A program made the position numbers and the translations under genes. A model generated the notes under the pieces. It was given only the letters and a program-made list of their open reading frames with translations. It ran no database searches and had not been told where the DNA came from. Shown here in pieces: positions 45,125 to 54,544 of a stretch of 64,000 nucleotides of DNA (the first letter of the stretch is position 1; each line of letters opens with the position of its first letter). The stretch comes from DATKZM01 sp035527975 (GTDB taxonomy: Bacteria > Pseudomonadota > Alphaproteobacteria > JAPULJ01). The stretch lies in NCBI GenBank assembly GCA_035527975.1, contig DATKZM010000105.1, positions 42,864 through 106,863 on the forward strand, written 5' to 3'.

Positions 45125-45635
45125 AATGATCCAATCATATATCGTAATCCGGCATTGTCACGTTGATCGGCCGGCGCGACGTCAAAGCCAAGGCCGTCAC
45201 GGCGCAGCCCGCCGACCGCGGCGCCGGTGAGCCAATCCTTGAGGAAGCGGCTGCGCCGGGCGAATGCCAGCCATCGCCTGGATATTCCCTGAACGACGTG
45301 AGTTTCCTGGGCGTTGCGGCGGCGCGCGAGATCGAGGCCAAGTCACAGCGCGCCAGCGGCGCCCCTTCCCGAGAACTTTGATGCACTTTGCATGCAGTTT
45401 CAGTCAGAGCGATTTAGGGATTTGGAACTGGGTGTCTTGAACAGTTGAATTTTGCCGGGTAATCTCCAGATATCTCACATACGTGTCGCAATTGATTCGT
45501 GGTACATAACATAATTGGCTCGCCGATTAGCTTTGTTGTCCCCTGACAATGTGAGCGGTAATGTGAGCGGTAGAGCGACTGCGCTGTCACATGGTGTGGG
45601 TCGCGGAAACGAGAAATCTGTCAGAGGAAATAGCT
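45125..45635. other. intergenic region upstream of cold-shock gene
   Basis: About 510 bases. The left part (45160-45380) has open frames on both strands without recognisable features and may be the tail of a lost gene. The right part from 45400 is AT-richer (CATAACATAATTGG around 45507) and is probably the promoter and 5' leader of the cold-shock gene. Confidence 0.5.
45548..45571 (+). repeat. 12-bp tandem direct repeat
   Basis: AATGTGAGCGGT occurs twice without a gap, 65 bases upstream of the cold-shock ATG, inside the likely leader. It could be a regulator site or chance duplication. Confidence 0.6.
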
Positions 45636-45845
45636 ATGGCTACTGGTACTGTGAAGTGGTTCAACCCGGTCAAGGGTTTTGGTTTCATCGAGCCGGAAGA
45701 CGGCTCAAAAGACGCTTTCGTCCACATTTCGGCCGTCGAGCGCGCCGGACTGACTACGCTTAACGAAGGGCAGAAAGTCTCCTATGAGCTTCAGCCCGGA
45801 CAGAACGGCAAAACCTCCGCTGAGAATCTGTCCGTCATCGAATAG
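45636..45845 (+). CDS. cold-shock protein (CspA family)
   Basis: A 69-residue single cold-shock domain binding single-stranded nucleic acids as an RNA chaperone. RNP-1 KGFGFIEP and RNP-2 DAFVHISAV are intact, with GTVKWFNPVKG before them. ATG 45636 follows AGAGGAAATAGCT. The unusually long leader suits the known RNA-based control of csp genes, though no defined switch can be drawn here. Confidence 0.96.
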   Translation: MATGTVKWFNPVKGFGFIEPEDGSKDAFVHISAVERAGLTTLNEGQKVSYELQPGQNGKTSAENLSVIE

Positions 45846-45858
45846 GCACGCAAGGCGT

Positions 45859-45882
45859 CGCCGCCAATTCCCGTTGGCGGCG
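45859..45882 (+). terminator. hairpin after cold-shock gene, possible terminator
   Basis: Stem CGCCGCCAA / TTGGCGGCG with loop TTCCCG, 13 bases after the stop codon. No T-run follows, so it may stabilise the 3' end or act weakly as a terminator. Confidence 0.45.
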
Positions 45883-46119
45883 CCCGCCGCACGCCGGGCG
45901 ACACGGCTTGCGATGATCGCCTGGCGGACCGAAGGAAGTGGGCCGACCATTCCGTGGTCATTCCTTCGGTAACAACAGATACGACGAACAACAAAATGGA
46001 CGGCGCGATGCGCCGTCGCGTCGCCGATCTTGCGCACCCGCCTGCGAACGGTCCCGCTTGCGCTCCGAGATGCAAACTTCCGCCCGTGACACCTCGAACC
46101 CAGCCAGAGGATTACCGAA

Positions 46120-46332
46120 ATGCAGAAGTCAGCAAAATCGTGGGCCGACAAACAGTTCACCGCAACCCAGGAGAAGTCCAAGGCGGCCCTGAATGAAATG
46201 GAAAAAGCGCGACGGCAGAGGGCAGAACATGTTGCGGGCCTGCGGGCCCTCCGCCTAGCCAAAGAGGCGGCCGACAAGAAAGCCACCGAGAAGGCCGACG
46301 CCAAGAAAGCGGCCGCCAAGAACAAAAAGTAA
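46120..46332 (+). CDS. small Lys/Ala-rich basic protein
   Basis: A 70-residue hydrophilic protein, helix-prone throughout, without membrane segment. The first half MQKSAKSWADKQFTATQEKS is less biased; the second half is a run of Ala-Lys-Asp (EAADKKATEKADAKK then AAAKNKK) like histone H1-type tails. AGAGG at 46106-46110 is the ribosome site. Function unknown; a nucleic-acid-binding role is inference from charge. Convergent with mreB, only 18 bases apart. Confidence 0.7.
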   Translation: MQKSAKSWADKQFTATQEKSKAALNEMEKARRQRAEHVAGLRALRLAKEAADKKATEKADAKKAAAKNKK

Positions 46333-46350
46333 TCCCGTTTGCCCCAGGCT

Positions 46351-47391
46351 CTAGTAGGTCGTGGTCAGCACGTTCTTCAGCGCCTTCAATTCTTCCAGAC
46401 AGCGGCCCGTGCCGAGAGCCACGCAGGAGAGCGGGTCGTCGGCGATCGAAACCGGCAGGCCGGTGTGCTCGCGCAGCGTCCGATCGAGATTGGTGAGCAG
46501 CGCGCCGCCACCGGTCAGTACGATGCCGCGATCGACGATGTCGGCCGCGAGCTCCGGCGCCGCGTGCTCCAGGGCCACTTTGACCGCCTCGACGATCTGA
46601 CCGACCGGCTCGGCCAGCGATTCGGAGATCTCGCGCTCGGTGATCAGGAGTTCTTTGGGCACGCCGTTCATCAGATCGCGGCCCTTGATCGCCATCAAGC
46701 GGCCGTCGCCGCGCTCGGGCAGGAACGCGGACCCGATCTCTTTCTTGACGCGTTCAGCGCTCGACTCGCCGATCAGGACGTTATGCTTGCGACGGATGTA
46801 GGCGATGATCGCCTCGTCGAGCTTGTCACCGCCAACGCGTACGGAGCGAGAATAGACGATGCCGCCGAGCGAGAGGAGAGCGACCTCTGTGGTACCTCCG
46901 CCGATATCGACGACCATCGAACCGGTCGGCTCGGTGACCGGCAGGCCGGCGCCGATCGCCGCCGCCATCGGCTCCTCGATCAGATAGACCCGGCGCGCGC
47001 CGGCGCTTTCGGCCGATTCCTGGATGGCGCGGCGTTCGACCGCGGTCGCGCCCGAGGGAACACAGATGATGACCTGCGGGCTCGCGAAACTACGCGAGTT
47101 GTGAACCTTGCGGATGAAATATTTGATCATCTCTTCGGCAACCTGGAAGTCGGCGATGACGCCGTCACGCAGCGGGCGGATCGCCTGGATGTTGCCGGGC
47201 GTGCGGCCCAGCATCATCTTCGCCTCTTCGCCCACGGCCAGGACCTGTTTCTTGCCCCTGATCTCGGCGAAAGCGACGACCGAAGGCTCGTTGAGCACGA
47301 TCCCGCGGCCCTTGACGTAGATGAGCGTGTTCACCGTGCCAAGGTCGATCGCCATATCGGCCGAAAGCATGCCGAGAAGACCTGAAAACAT
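46351..47391 (-). CDS. mreB: rod shape-determining protein MreB
   Basis: A 346-residue bacterial actin that organises cell-wall elongation. Phosphate-1 MAIDLGTVNTLIYVKGRG, the connect region PVTEPTGSMVVDIGGGTTEV (phosphate-2), and the adenosine motif DRGIVLTGGGALLTNLD are intact. Normal length. It is alone: no mreC, mreD, pbp2 or rodA follows, because the next gene is convergent. The upstream gap of 960 bases should hold its promoter. Confidence 0.97.
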   Translation of the reverse strand: MFSGLLGMLSADMAIDLGTVNTLIYVKGRGIVLNEPSVVAFAEIRGKKQVLAVGEEAKMMLGRTPGNIQAIRPLRDGVIADFQVAEEMIKYFIRKVHNSRSFASPQVIICVPSGATAVERRAIQESAESAGARRVYLIEEPMAAAIGAGLPVTEPTGSMVVDIGGGTTEVALLSLGGIVYSRSVRVGGDKLDEAIIAYIRRKHNVLIGESSAERVKKEIGSAFLPERGDGRLMAIKGRDLMNGVPKELLITEREISESLAEPVGQIVEAVKVALEHAAPELAADIVDRGIVLTGGGALLTNLDRTLREHTGLPVSIADDPLSCVALGTGRCLEELKALKNVLTTTY

Positions 47392-48352
47392 CGCGCTAAA
47401 CCTATCCTCGCGTGTTGAACTCTATCCTGCCCCGCCGGCCCGACCGCAAGGCGCGCGGGCACAGGCTCGCGCCGCCCGCAATGCCACCAGCAGCCAATTT
47501 CACAGCATGAGAAACATTGCAGATCGCACGCGTTCCGCGCCAAACGCGGTGGTTAAGAATTGGCCCGTCTGCCTTGCTCGCCATAAGCCTCGCTGCCGCG
47601 AAGTCCTTCCGACCAATAAGGCCACAAGAACAACTCGGCCTCATTATTGCGGATCCGCCGTTAAGGTGCAGCTAACAGAGGGTCCCCATGTGAGATCCTT
47701 CTATGCGGTCGCATGATGTCCCTAACTCGCTCGGTTGTCTATCAACTCGCGCCGTGGCGATCAGTTCCGGCTCGCAGCCGTTGATTGGCACTGACACGTT
47801 AACTTCCGCAGCCGCACGAACCATTCAGCGATCAAGATCAGATAACCGTCTAGACGGTGCGGTTTCGCGGCACAAGACCGGGCAGGTTCAGTAGGCGAAG
47901 CAATGGCATGCCGCTTACTAGGGAGGTGGATCGGTTGTGCTCATCCTCGCACTCAGGCGCGAAGGTGGCTTAAGCAGAGATTGAGCAAACCTGACGTCCG
48001 CAACGGGTCACGAACAGTCATTCCCGACACCCTCAGAGATGTCCGCTTAGCCCCGGTGGCCTCAACCGATCGCAGCAACACACGCATTAAATCTTTCTGC
48101 TGGGGTTTCAAACCCCAGTGTTTTACGCGGACGATCGTTACGCGGAAGTCTTCCGTCTGATTCGAAAGTTACCAGCCAATGTGGCCAGCGGAGTTTTTCA
48201 ACACAATCGACCCGAAGCGGTCATTGCGCCCGGATATCGCCTTGCTCGCCGGGGACATGCCCAGTTAGGCGCTGAAATGAGCTTCTTGGCGACCACCTCG
48301 CCGAGCGTCCACCAGTTGGGAAGCAGTTATCGATGAGCGGGGGGCTGCCCGC
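47392..48352. other. long gene-free region upstream of mreB
   Basis: About 960 bases with no convincing coding frame. It holds a hairpin CTGGGGTTT-C-AAACCCCAG at 48100-48118 followed by TGTTTT. Around 47985-48060 it has GACGTCCGCAACGGGTCA and GATGTCCGCTTAGCCCC, which resemble degenerate copies of non-coding repeats seen in Bradyrhizobium-like genomes. It is probably mreB promoter DNA plus decayed sequence. Confidence 0.5.
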
Positions 48353-49075
48353 CTACATGCCCAGATAAGCTTGGCGCACGGTGTCCGAGCGCGCCAGTTC
48401 GGCGGAGGGGCCGTGCATGACGATGGCACCGTTCTCCAGCACATAGGCGTCCTGGGAGATATCGAGCGCCATATGGGCGTTCTGCTCGACCAGCAGGATG
48501 CCGACACCGTCGGCATGGACGGTGCGGATAATCTCCTCGATGGTCTCGATGATCGCCGGAGCCAGGCCGATCGACGGCTCGTCGAGCAGGAGCAACTTGG
48601 GCGCGGACATTAATGCCCGGGCGAGCGCCAGCATCTGCTGCTGCCCACCGCTCAGGCTCATCGCCGGCTGGCGCAGGCGTTCGCCGAGAAACGGGAAATA
48701 GTCGAGCACCTGTTGGTGATCACGGCGCACGGCGGCGGCGTCAGTGCGCCGATACGCGCCGATCTGGAGATTCTCCTGGACGGTCATGCTGCCGAACAGG
48801 CGCCGCCCCTCGGGCACCAGGGTGAGGCCGCGAACGACGATCTCGTCAACCTCGCGGCCGCGCAATTCCTCGCCCAGGAACCGGACCGTCCCGGCCGTCG
48901 GCTTGAGCAATCCCATGATGGCCTTGAGCATCGTCGTCTTGCCTGCGCCGTTCGATCCGACAATGGTCGTGATGGCGTCCCGATCGATCGCCAAATCCAC
49001 GCCGGCCAGCGCCTGGACCTTGCCGTAATGGACTTCGAGACCAGCGACTTCGAGGATAGGCTCGGCGGCGCTCAC
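48353..49075 (-). CDS. livF: LIV-type ABC transporter ATP-binding protein LivF, system 2
   Basis: A 240-residue ATPase with Walker A GSNGAGKTTML, signature LSGGQQQMLALARALM, Walker B LLLLDEPSIGLAP and H-loop-region ILLVEQNAHMALD, all canonical, unlike the LivF of system 1. LVPEGRRLFGSMTVQENL is the LivF mark. The start overlaps the LivG stop by four bases. Last gene of the minus-strand operon beginning with the binding protein at 52930. Confidence 0.95.
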   Translation of the reverse strand: MSAAEPILEVAGLEVHYGKVQALAGVDLAIDRDAITTIVGSNGAGKTTMLKAIMGLLKPTAGTVRFLGEELRGREVDEIVVRGLTLVPEGRRLFGSMTVQENLQIGAYRRTDAAAVRRDHQQVLDYFPFLGERLRQPAMSLSGGQQQMLALARALMSAPKLLLLDEPSIGLAPAIIETIEEIIRTVHADGVGILLVEQNAHMALDISQDAYVLENGAIVMHGPSAELARSDTVRQAYLGM

Positions 49076-49815
49076 CGTTTGCTCCCCAGATAGGCCTCAA
49101 GCACTTTCGGGTCGCGGCTGACTTCTTCGGGCGTACCCTCGGCCAAAAGCAGCCCGTGGTGCAGGACCACAATGCGGTCGCAAATCTGCATCACGGCGCG
49201 CATGTTGTGCTCGACGAACAATATGGCGATGCCGAATTCTTCGCGGATCTGCCGGATGATCTCCAGGGCTCTCCCAACTTCGGTCAAGTTGAGCCCGGTC
49301 AGGCACTCGTCGAGGCACAGCAGCTTTGGCCGTGTTGCGAGGGCTATGGCCACGCCGAGCATCCGCTGATGACCGTGGGGCAGGTTGCGCGCCAGCTCTG
49401 CGAGCACGTCGGTCAGGCCGAGAAGGTCCGCGGTCTCCTCCACCCGGCGGTGGCGCGCTTGGCGGTCGCGCACGGTCGAAACCGTGGCGACGAGGATGTT
49501 GTCGTACACGCTCATGTCACGCAACAGGCTGTCATGCTGAAATGTGCGGACCAGTCCTTTGCGGCTGATCTGGGACGGGGTGCGGCCGGTGATATCCTCG
49601 CCGAAAAACCTCAGTCGGCCGTTGTGCGGTCGGTAAAAGCCGCTGAGGAGGTTAAAGATCGTGCTCTTGCCGGCGCCGTTCGGCCCGATCAGGCCGAGAA
49701 TTTCGTTCGGCCAGATTTCGAAACTGACATCGGCGACCGCCATAATCCCGCCGAAACGGCGCTGCAACCCCTGGGCCGTCAAGACCGGCGCGGCGGTCCC
49801 GGTCGGCGCGCTCAC
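49072..49815 (-). CDS. livG: LIV-type ABC transporter ATP-binding protein LivG, system 2
   Basis: A 247-residue ATPase: Walker A GPNGAGKSTIF, LVRTFQHDSLLRDMSVYDN, signature LPHGHQRMLGVAIALA, Walker B LLCLDECLTGLNL and H-loop LFVEHNMRAVM. In Walker B the usual DEP is DEC, and the signature has HGHQ; the catalytic Glu is kept. It overlaps LivM and LivF by four bases each. Confidence 0.93.
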   Translation of the reverse strand: MSAPTGTAAPVLTAQGLQRRFGGIMAVADVSFEIWPNEILGLIGPNGAGKSTIFNLLSGFYRPHNGRLRFFGEDITGRTPSQISRKGLVRTFQHDSLLRDMSVYDNILVATVSTVRDRQARHRRVEETADLLGLTDVLAELARNLPHGHQRMLGVAIALATRPKLLCLDECLTGLNLTEVGRALEIIRQIREEFGIAILFVEHNMRAVMQICDRIVVLHHGLLLAEGTPEEVSRDPKVLEAYLGSKR

Positions 49816-50783
49816 GCGGCCGTGCTCCGCTTGACGCTATCTTCGGGCGGCGTGCGATCCAGGGCGCGGAGCAGCGGCCGGGTCAGACGTTCGGCGATGC
49901 CATACAGGCCGTCGGGCAGGATCAGCATCGCCAGCACCAAGGCGCCGCCGAAAAAGATGGCCTCCTGGGCGCCGAGGCTGATCAGATACTGCCCCAGCAC
50001 GGTCAGAAACACCGCGCCCATGACCGCGCCCAGAATGTGTCCCTCGCCACCGATCTTGACATAGGCGAGCGCGAACACCGCCACCAGGAAGCTGAAATCT
50101 CCCGGGCTTATGACGTTGTTGGCGTGGGCATGCAGGGCGCCGCCGACGCCGGCCACGAAAGATGCAACTGCGAGGCAAAGGATCTTTACGACGAGCACGT
50201 TGAGCCCGACCGACTGCACGACCGAATCGTTGTTTTGGATGGCCCGGAACACGGTGCCAAGTGTCGATCGCTCGAGTCCGTAAAGGCCAGCCAGCAGCGC
50301 CATGGCCACGACAACCGTGATCGTCGGATACCACAGCGCCAGCGGCTCGGCGGGAAAAATGCCAGTCATGCCGGAATTGGCGCCGATCGCGTCAATGCGT
50401 GTAAAGACAAGGCGCGCCACTTCGGCGAACGCAAAGCTGACCAGCAGGAAGTAGGCGCCCTTGGTGCGAAGCGTAACGTAACCGAACAGGACACTGACAA
50501 GAGCTCCGGCCAGCCCGGCCGCGATGAGCGCAACAGGCAGCGGCAGGCCGTACCAAACCGTCGCGATGGCGGAGACGTAGGCGCCGATGCCGTAGAACGC
50601 CGCCGTCGCGACATTGAGCTCGCCGACCAGCATGACGAAGCGAAGCGACGCCGCGGCCAGAGCGTTCACACAGATCAACATGATCACGGAGGCGCCGAAG
50701 TCGCCCGCCCCGAACCTTGTGTAGCCGAGAACTGCCAGCGCAGCCAACGCGGCAACCAGCATCCCCACGCTATTTCTCGGCAT
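49812..50783 (-). CDS. livM: LIV-type ABC transporter permease LivM, system 2
   Basis: A 323-residue inner-membrane permease with about nine hydrophobic helices. ELNVATAAFYGIGAYVSAI, FRAIQNNDSVVQSVGLNVLV and HILGAVMGAVFLTVLGQYL are the LivM-type blocks. The start at 50783 overlaps the LivH end by 14 bases. It forms the translocation path with LivH. Confidence 0.92.
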   Translation of the reverse strand: MPRNSVGMLVAALAALAVLGYTRFGAGDFGASVIMLICVNALAAASLRFVMLVGELNVATAAFYGIGAYVSAIATVWYGLPLPVALIAAGLAGALVSVLFGYVTLRTKGAYFLLVSFAFAEVARLVFTRIDAIGANSGMTGIFPAEPLALWYPTITVVVAMALLAGLYGLERSTLGTVFRAIQNNDSVVQSVGLNVLVVKILCLAVASFVAGVGGALHAHANNVISPGDFSFLVAVFALAYVKIGGEGHILGAVMGAVFLTVLGQYLISLGAQEAIFFGGALVLAMLILPDGLYGIAERLTRPLLRALDRTPPEDSVKRSTAA

Positions 50784-51654
50784 GCCCCATGATCCCCTGC
50801 GGCCGCAGAACCAGAAAAATGATGACCAGCATGAACAGCGCGACCGTCGTCAGTGACGGGTCGAGGAAAAAGCCGCCGATGCTTTCAATCAGCGCAATCA
50901 GGAAACCGGCGCTGATCGCCCCGGTAATGCTCCCCAATCCACCCACGATAACGATGATGAACGCCTTGACGAGATAATCGCCGCCGATCGCCGGGGTGAT
51001 GGCGGTCAGGGGCGCAATCAGGGCGCCGGCCGTGGCTGCCAGCACCGAACCGATGAGGAAGCCGTAGAGCGCGATCCGGCGATAACGGATGCCCTGGAGC
51101 ATCGCCGCTTCGTGGTCCTCGGACATGGCGCGTAAGGCCATTCCGAGGCGGGTGCGCTGGATCAACAGATAGGCGAGCAGCATGATCGCCAGCGCAATCA
51201 ACGAGACCGCCAAGCGCAGCTCCGTGATGCGCCCTCCTAATATCGAGATCGTATTGTCGCCCATCCGCGGGACCACGCGAGGAACGCCGCCAAAAACTTC
51301 GAGAAGAATGCCCTGCAACAGAAGCAGCAGACCGACCGACAGAATGAAAGAGCCGACAAGGTCACGCAGATAACGCTCGAAGGCGGGGCGGTATACGATC
51401 AGCCCGAGCACGAGGACGGCGATGACCGCCCCGACGAAACCACCGGCATACCCGACCCACAAAGGCAAGCCGAACTCATCAGCTGCCGTGTTGACCAGAA
51501 CGGCCATCAGCAGCGCCGCCACGGCGAAAAACTCGCCATGGGCGAAGTTCACGATCTTCATCACGCCGAATATGATGGTGAGGCCGAGTGAGAACAGAAC
51601 GTAGACCACACCGATCTGTAGCGTGTTGATGAGCAGCTGTGCGGCGAGCTCCAT
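50770..51654 (-). CDS. livH: LIV-type ABC transporter permease LivH, system 2
   Basis: A 294-residue permease with about eight helices. It starts LLINTLQIGVVYVLFSLGLT, followed by FGVMKIVNFAHGEFFAVAAL, RAMSEDHEAAMLQGIRY and GLGSITGAISAGFLIALIES, all typical. It lies 64 bases after the binding-protein gene. Confidence 0.93.
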   Translation of the reverse strand: MELAAQLLINTLQIGVVYVLFSLGLTIIFGVMKIVNFAHGEFFAVAALLMAVLVNTAADEFGLPLWVGYAGGFVGAVIAVLVLGLIVYRPAFERYLRDLVGSFILSVGLLLLLQGILLEVFGGVPRVVPRMGDNTISILGGRITELRLAVSLIALAIMLLAYLLIQRTRLGMALRAMSEDHEAAMLQGIRYRRIALYGFLIGSVLAATAGALIAPLTAITPAIGGDYLVKAFIIVIVGGLGSITGAISAGFLIALIESIGGFFLDPSLTTVALFMLVIIFLVLRPQGIMGHAEK

Positions 51655-51718
51655 TCACGCCTCTATTGCCAAGGGAAGGGCGCTCCGCCGACCCGCGCCG
51701 GCCGGCGGAGCACAGGTA

Positions 51719-52930
51719 TTACTTGGCCATTTCAATCTTTTTCTTGAGTTCCGCGGGCACGCTGCGCGCGACCTCGACGACGGTGTTGCCTTTGATCTGG
51801 CTGACGATCGACGGGACCAGCATCTGCTGCGGGCTGCCGTATTCGTGAGCCGCGCCAAAGGCGGTTGGCCCATAGGACGATGCGAACACAATCTTCGGAA
51901 GCACTTTGGCCACCTCGCGTGGGTTGGCGCTGTTCGCCTTTTCTATTCCGGCCTTGATCGCCATGACGGAGTCCCACGCCGAGATGAAGAGCGCGTTCAT
52001 CGGCTCGCCGAGCTTCTTCCTGGCCTCGGCGCTGAGGCTACGTTGTATCGCCGTCGCGGTAGCGGAATCGAAGTTGGAGGCGACCCCCAGATAGGTACCG
52101 TCAACGGCCTTGCCGCCGGTTTTAAGGAAAGACGTGGCGGCCGTGCCAGCAGCGACGACCTTGACGCCTTTCCAGCCCTGCACGGCCAGTTCCTTGAAGA
52201 CCAGCCCAGCCGTCGCGGGCGGCCCGCTCGACATGTCGACGATGTCGGGCTTGGCCCGCGAGATCTTGGTCGCCACGGACTGGAACTGAGTCGTTCCGCG
52301 CTCGAAAAAGTCGCTGATGATCACCTTGACGCCAAGTTTCGCCCAGGTCGCGCGCGCGTCCTTTTCGATCTCCTTGCCGCTGGCGTCGTTGGGATTGAAC
52401 AATGCGACGGTCTTCACGTCTGGATGGGCCTTTTTGATGTAACCGTAAAGCTGCGGCAAGACCTCGGCTGGTGTGTTGGCCTGCGTGAACGTCAGCGGGA
52501 ATTTCGGTCCCTTGACGCTGCGCCCCCAGGCCGTGGTCATCAGAAGGACGCCCTTGCGCTCGGAGATCGATTGCAGCGCCTTGGTGGGCGCCGTGCCGAG
52601 CGCCCCCGCGATGAATTTGACGCCTTCGCGGTTGATCAGCGTGTGCGCCACCTTCGTGCCCTCGGCAGCGTTGTATTTGTTATCGAGCACGATCAGCTTG
52701 AGCATATAAGTCTTGCCGCCGGCTTTGACGCCGCCTTCAGCGTTGATCTTCTCCACAGCCTTCTGGCCAGCCCATTCCATCCCCTTGCCCCAGCTGGCCG
52801 CGGCGCCGGAAAGCGGCACCGACATGCCAAGCTTCAAGGTCTCCGCAGAAAAGGCACTGGACCCGCTGAACGCAAAAGCAGCGGCGATTGCGGCTGCCAT
52901 CGACAGTTTCTGAATATTATTCATCTGCAT
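51719..52930 (-). CDS. LIV-type ABC transporter substrate-binding protein, system 2
   Basis: A 403-residue exported binding protein. Signal peptide MQMNNIQKLSMAAAIAAAFA followed by cleavage near SSAFSAE. The mature start LKLGMSVPLSGAAASWGKGM with later VKFIAGALGTAPTKALQSIS and FNPNDASGKEIEKDA fit the branched-chain amino acid/aromatic acid family. GGAGG is 9 bases before ATG 52930. The ligand may be an aromatic acid, since the next upstream gene is an aryl-CoA ligase. Confidence 0.92.
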   Translation of the reverse strand: MQMNNIQKLSMAAAIAAAFAFSGSSAFSAETLKLGMSVPLSGAAASWGKGMEWAGQKAVEKINAEGGVKAGGKTYMLKLIVLDNKYNAAEGTKVAHTLINREGVKFIAGALGTAPTKALQSISERKGVLLMTTAWGRSVKGPKFPLTFTQANTPAEVLPQLYGYIKKAHPDVKTVALFNPNDASGKEIEKDARATWAKLGVKVIISDFFERGTTQFQSVATKISRAKPDIVDMSSGPPATAGLVFKELAVQGWKGVKVVAAGTAATSFLKTGGKAVDGTYLGVASNFDSATATAIQRSLSAEARKKLGEPMNALFISAWDSVMAIKAGIEKANSANPREVAKVLPKIVFASSYGPTAFGAAHEYGSPQQMLVPSIVSQIKGNTVVEVARSVPAELKKKIEMAK

Positions 52931-53051
52931 AACGGTATCTCCTCCCAAGGTTTGAGTTGGCTTATTCTGCCTGTCTTGCCCAACTCGCTCGGAAGCACGC
53001 CTTCACGCGCTTCCGGCGTTCTTCACAATCAGTCTGCGTCCCTTACCGGCG

Positions 53052-54488
53052 CTATTTCTCGAAACGCCGGTCGATCAGACGTTTTGCCTTGCCCTCGCGG
53101 CCCAGATTCGCCGCCTCCGCCAAGCTTCCCGCCGGGACGAGCTCAACCGCGACTTTGACGCCGAGATCGTTCTGCAGCCGGCGCTCCAAATGGTCCGTCA
53201 GGCCATCAAGGCTGCCGGCGTCGTCGCGGGTCTCGACACGCACCGTCATTTCATCCCTGATCACGCCCTTGCGCTCGTGCCGTTCCGCGATACAGATCCA
53301 TTCGCCCGTGGTCCGCTCATCGCTCTTGACCGCGCCGAGACAAGCCATGGGATACATGTTGACGCCGCGCAGCTTGACCATATCGTCGCTGCGGCCCAGG
53401 AAATGATCCATCCGGCGGAAGGAGCTGCCGCACCCGCACGTGTCTTTGCCGACGATGCGGCTGAGGTCGCGTAAATCGAACCGGATGATCGGCGGCACGC
53501 GTCGCGCCAGATGGGTGACGACTAGGTTGCCCTTTTCGCCCGGCGCTACCGGCTCACCGGACTCCACGTCGATGATCTCAAAGATCATGCAGTCTTCCAT
53601 AAAATGGAGACCGCTCTGCTCCTGGCACTCGAACGCGCCGCTGCCGATCTCGTTGGTGCCGTAATTGTCGTAGACCGGGCAACCGAAAATGTCTTGAATT
53701 TGATTACGCAGCAGGTCCTCGGTATCGGGCCCCAGGAAGGTCGTGATCATCTTGGTCTTGAGGTCGCGCGGGTCGCGATTAAGCTCGGTCCGGCAGACAT
53801 GGGCCAACTGGGTCATGTATTCAGGGAAGCTGAGCCAGGCGTTGGTCCCCCAGTCGAAGGCGATCTCGAGCTGGCGGCGGCTCGGGGTCACCACGCCGCT
53901 GCCGGTGGTCAGTGGTAGTACGCCGAGATAGTCATGGGCACCCTTGTAGGCGCACCAACCGAGGTTCGCGAGCGAGCAGGTCGCCGGAATCTGCATGACG
54001 TCGCCGGGGCGCAAGCCCTGGGCATAGAAGGCGCGCCCCGCGGTCAAGCCGTTCATTTCCCAGTCGATCGGCCCGTAGAGAGTGGCCCGGGGCTTGCCCG
54101 TGGTCCCTCCGCTGGTCTGGATCTTGAGTGGTGTTGTCGCCAAGTCGTCGGTCGTTACCCCCTGGATGTGCCCGAATGGCGGGTGTTCTTGCTGGTCGTC
54201 CTTGATGTCGTCGGAATTGAAGGTCGGCAGTTTGGGCAGGTCATCGAGCCCCTTGACGTCGGACGGCTTTAGCCCCGCCTCGCTCCAGCGCTTGCGGTAG
54301 AAGCCGTTCTGCCATCCGACTTCCAACACCTCTTTCAGCCGCGTGTTCTGGAGATCATGGACCCGGTCGCGCGGCCACTTGTAGACGGTTTCCTGGAAAA
54401 CGTCCGGGACCGGATAGTCGCGCTGAAACGCTGGCCAGTCGATGGCGTTGTGGTAGATCGGAAGCTTCGTCTGAACCGCTGCGCTCAT
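53052..54488 (-). CDS. phenylacetate-CoA ligase family (PaaK-like) aryl-CoA ligase
   Basis: A 478-residue ANL ligase of the PaaK branch, somewhat longer than PaaK (about 435). Phosphate loop KIQTSGGTTGKPRATLYG, the adenine-binding DNYGTNEIGSGAFECQEQSG, RFDLRDLSRI, a cysteine pair in CGCGSSFRRMDHFLGR, and DDMVKLRGVNMYPMA in the C-domain are present. It makes an aryl- or aryl-acetyl-CoA. It precedes the transporter 2 operon on the same strand and follows an amidohydrolase, suggesting uptake, activation and ring processing of an aromatic acid. Confidence 0.85.
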   Translation of the reverse strand: MSAAVQTKLPIYHNAIDWPAFQRDYPVPDVFQETVYKWPRDRVHDLQNTRLKEVLEVGWQNGFYRKRWSEAGLKPSDVKGLDDLPKLPTFNSDDIKDDQQEHPPFGHIQGVTTDDLATTPLKIQTSGGTTGKPRATLYGPIDWEMNGLTAGRAFYAQGLRPGDVMQIPATCSLANLGWCAYKGAHDYLGVLPLTTGSGVVTPSRRQLEIAFDWGTNAWLSFPEYMTQLAHVCRTELNRDPRDLKTKMITTFLGPDTEDLLRNQIQDIFGCPVYDNYGTNEIGSGAFECQEQSGLHFMEDCMIFEIIDVESGEPVAPGEKGNLVVTHLARRVPPIIRFDLRDLSRIVGKDTCGCGSSFRRMDHFLGRSDDMVKLRGVNMYPMACLGAVKSDERTTGEWICIAERHERKGVIRDEMTVRVETRDDAGSLDGLTDHLERRLQNDLGVKVAVELVPAGSLAEAANLGREGKAKRLIDRRFEK

Positions 54489-54544
54489 GATGCCCTCCAA
54501 ACCTTTTATCCTTGTTTGCCAACCTCTTCGACGGGCGGGCGCCG

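Noticed and set aside
47703..48336. Several short frames in the gap upstream of mreB.
   Set aside because: No ribosome sites, no family likeness; resemble translated non-coding repeats.
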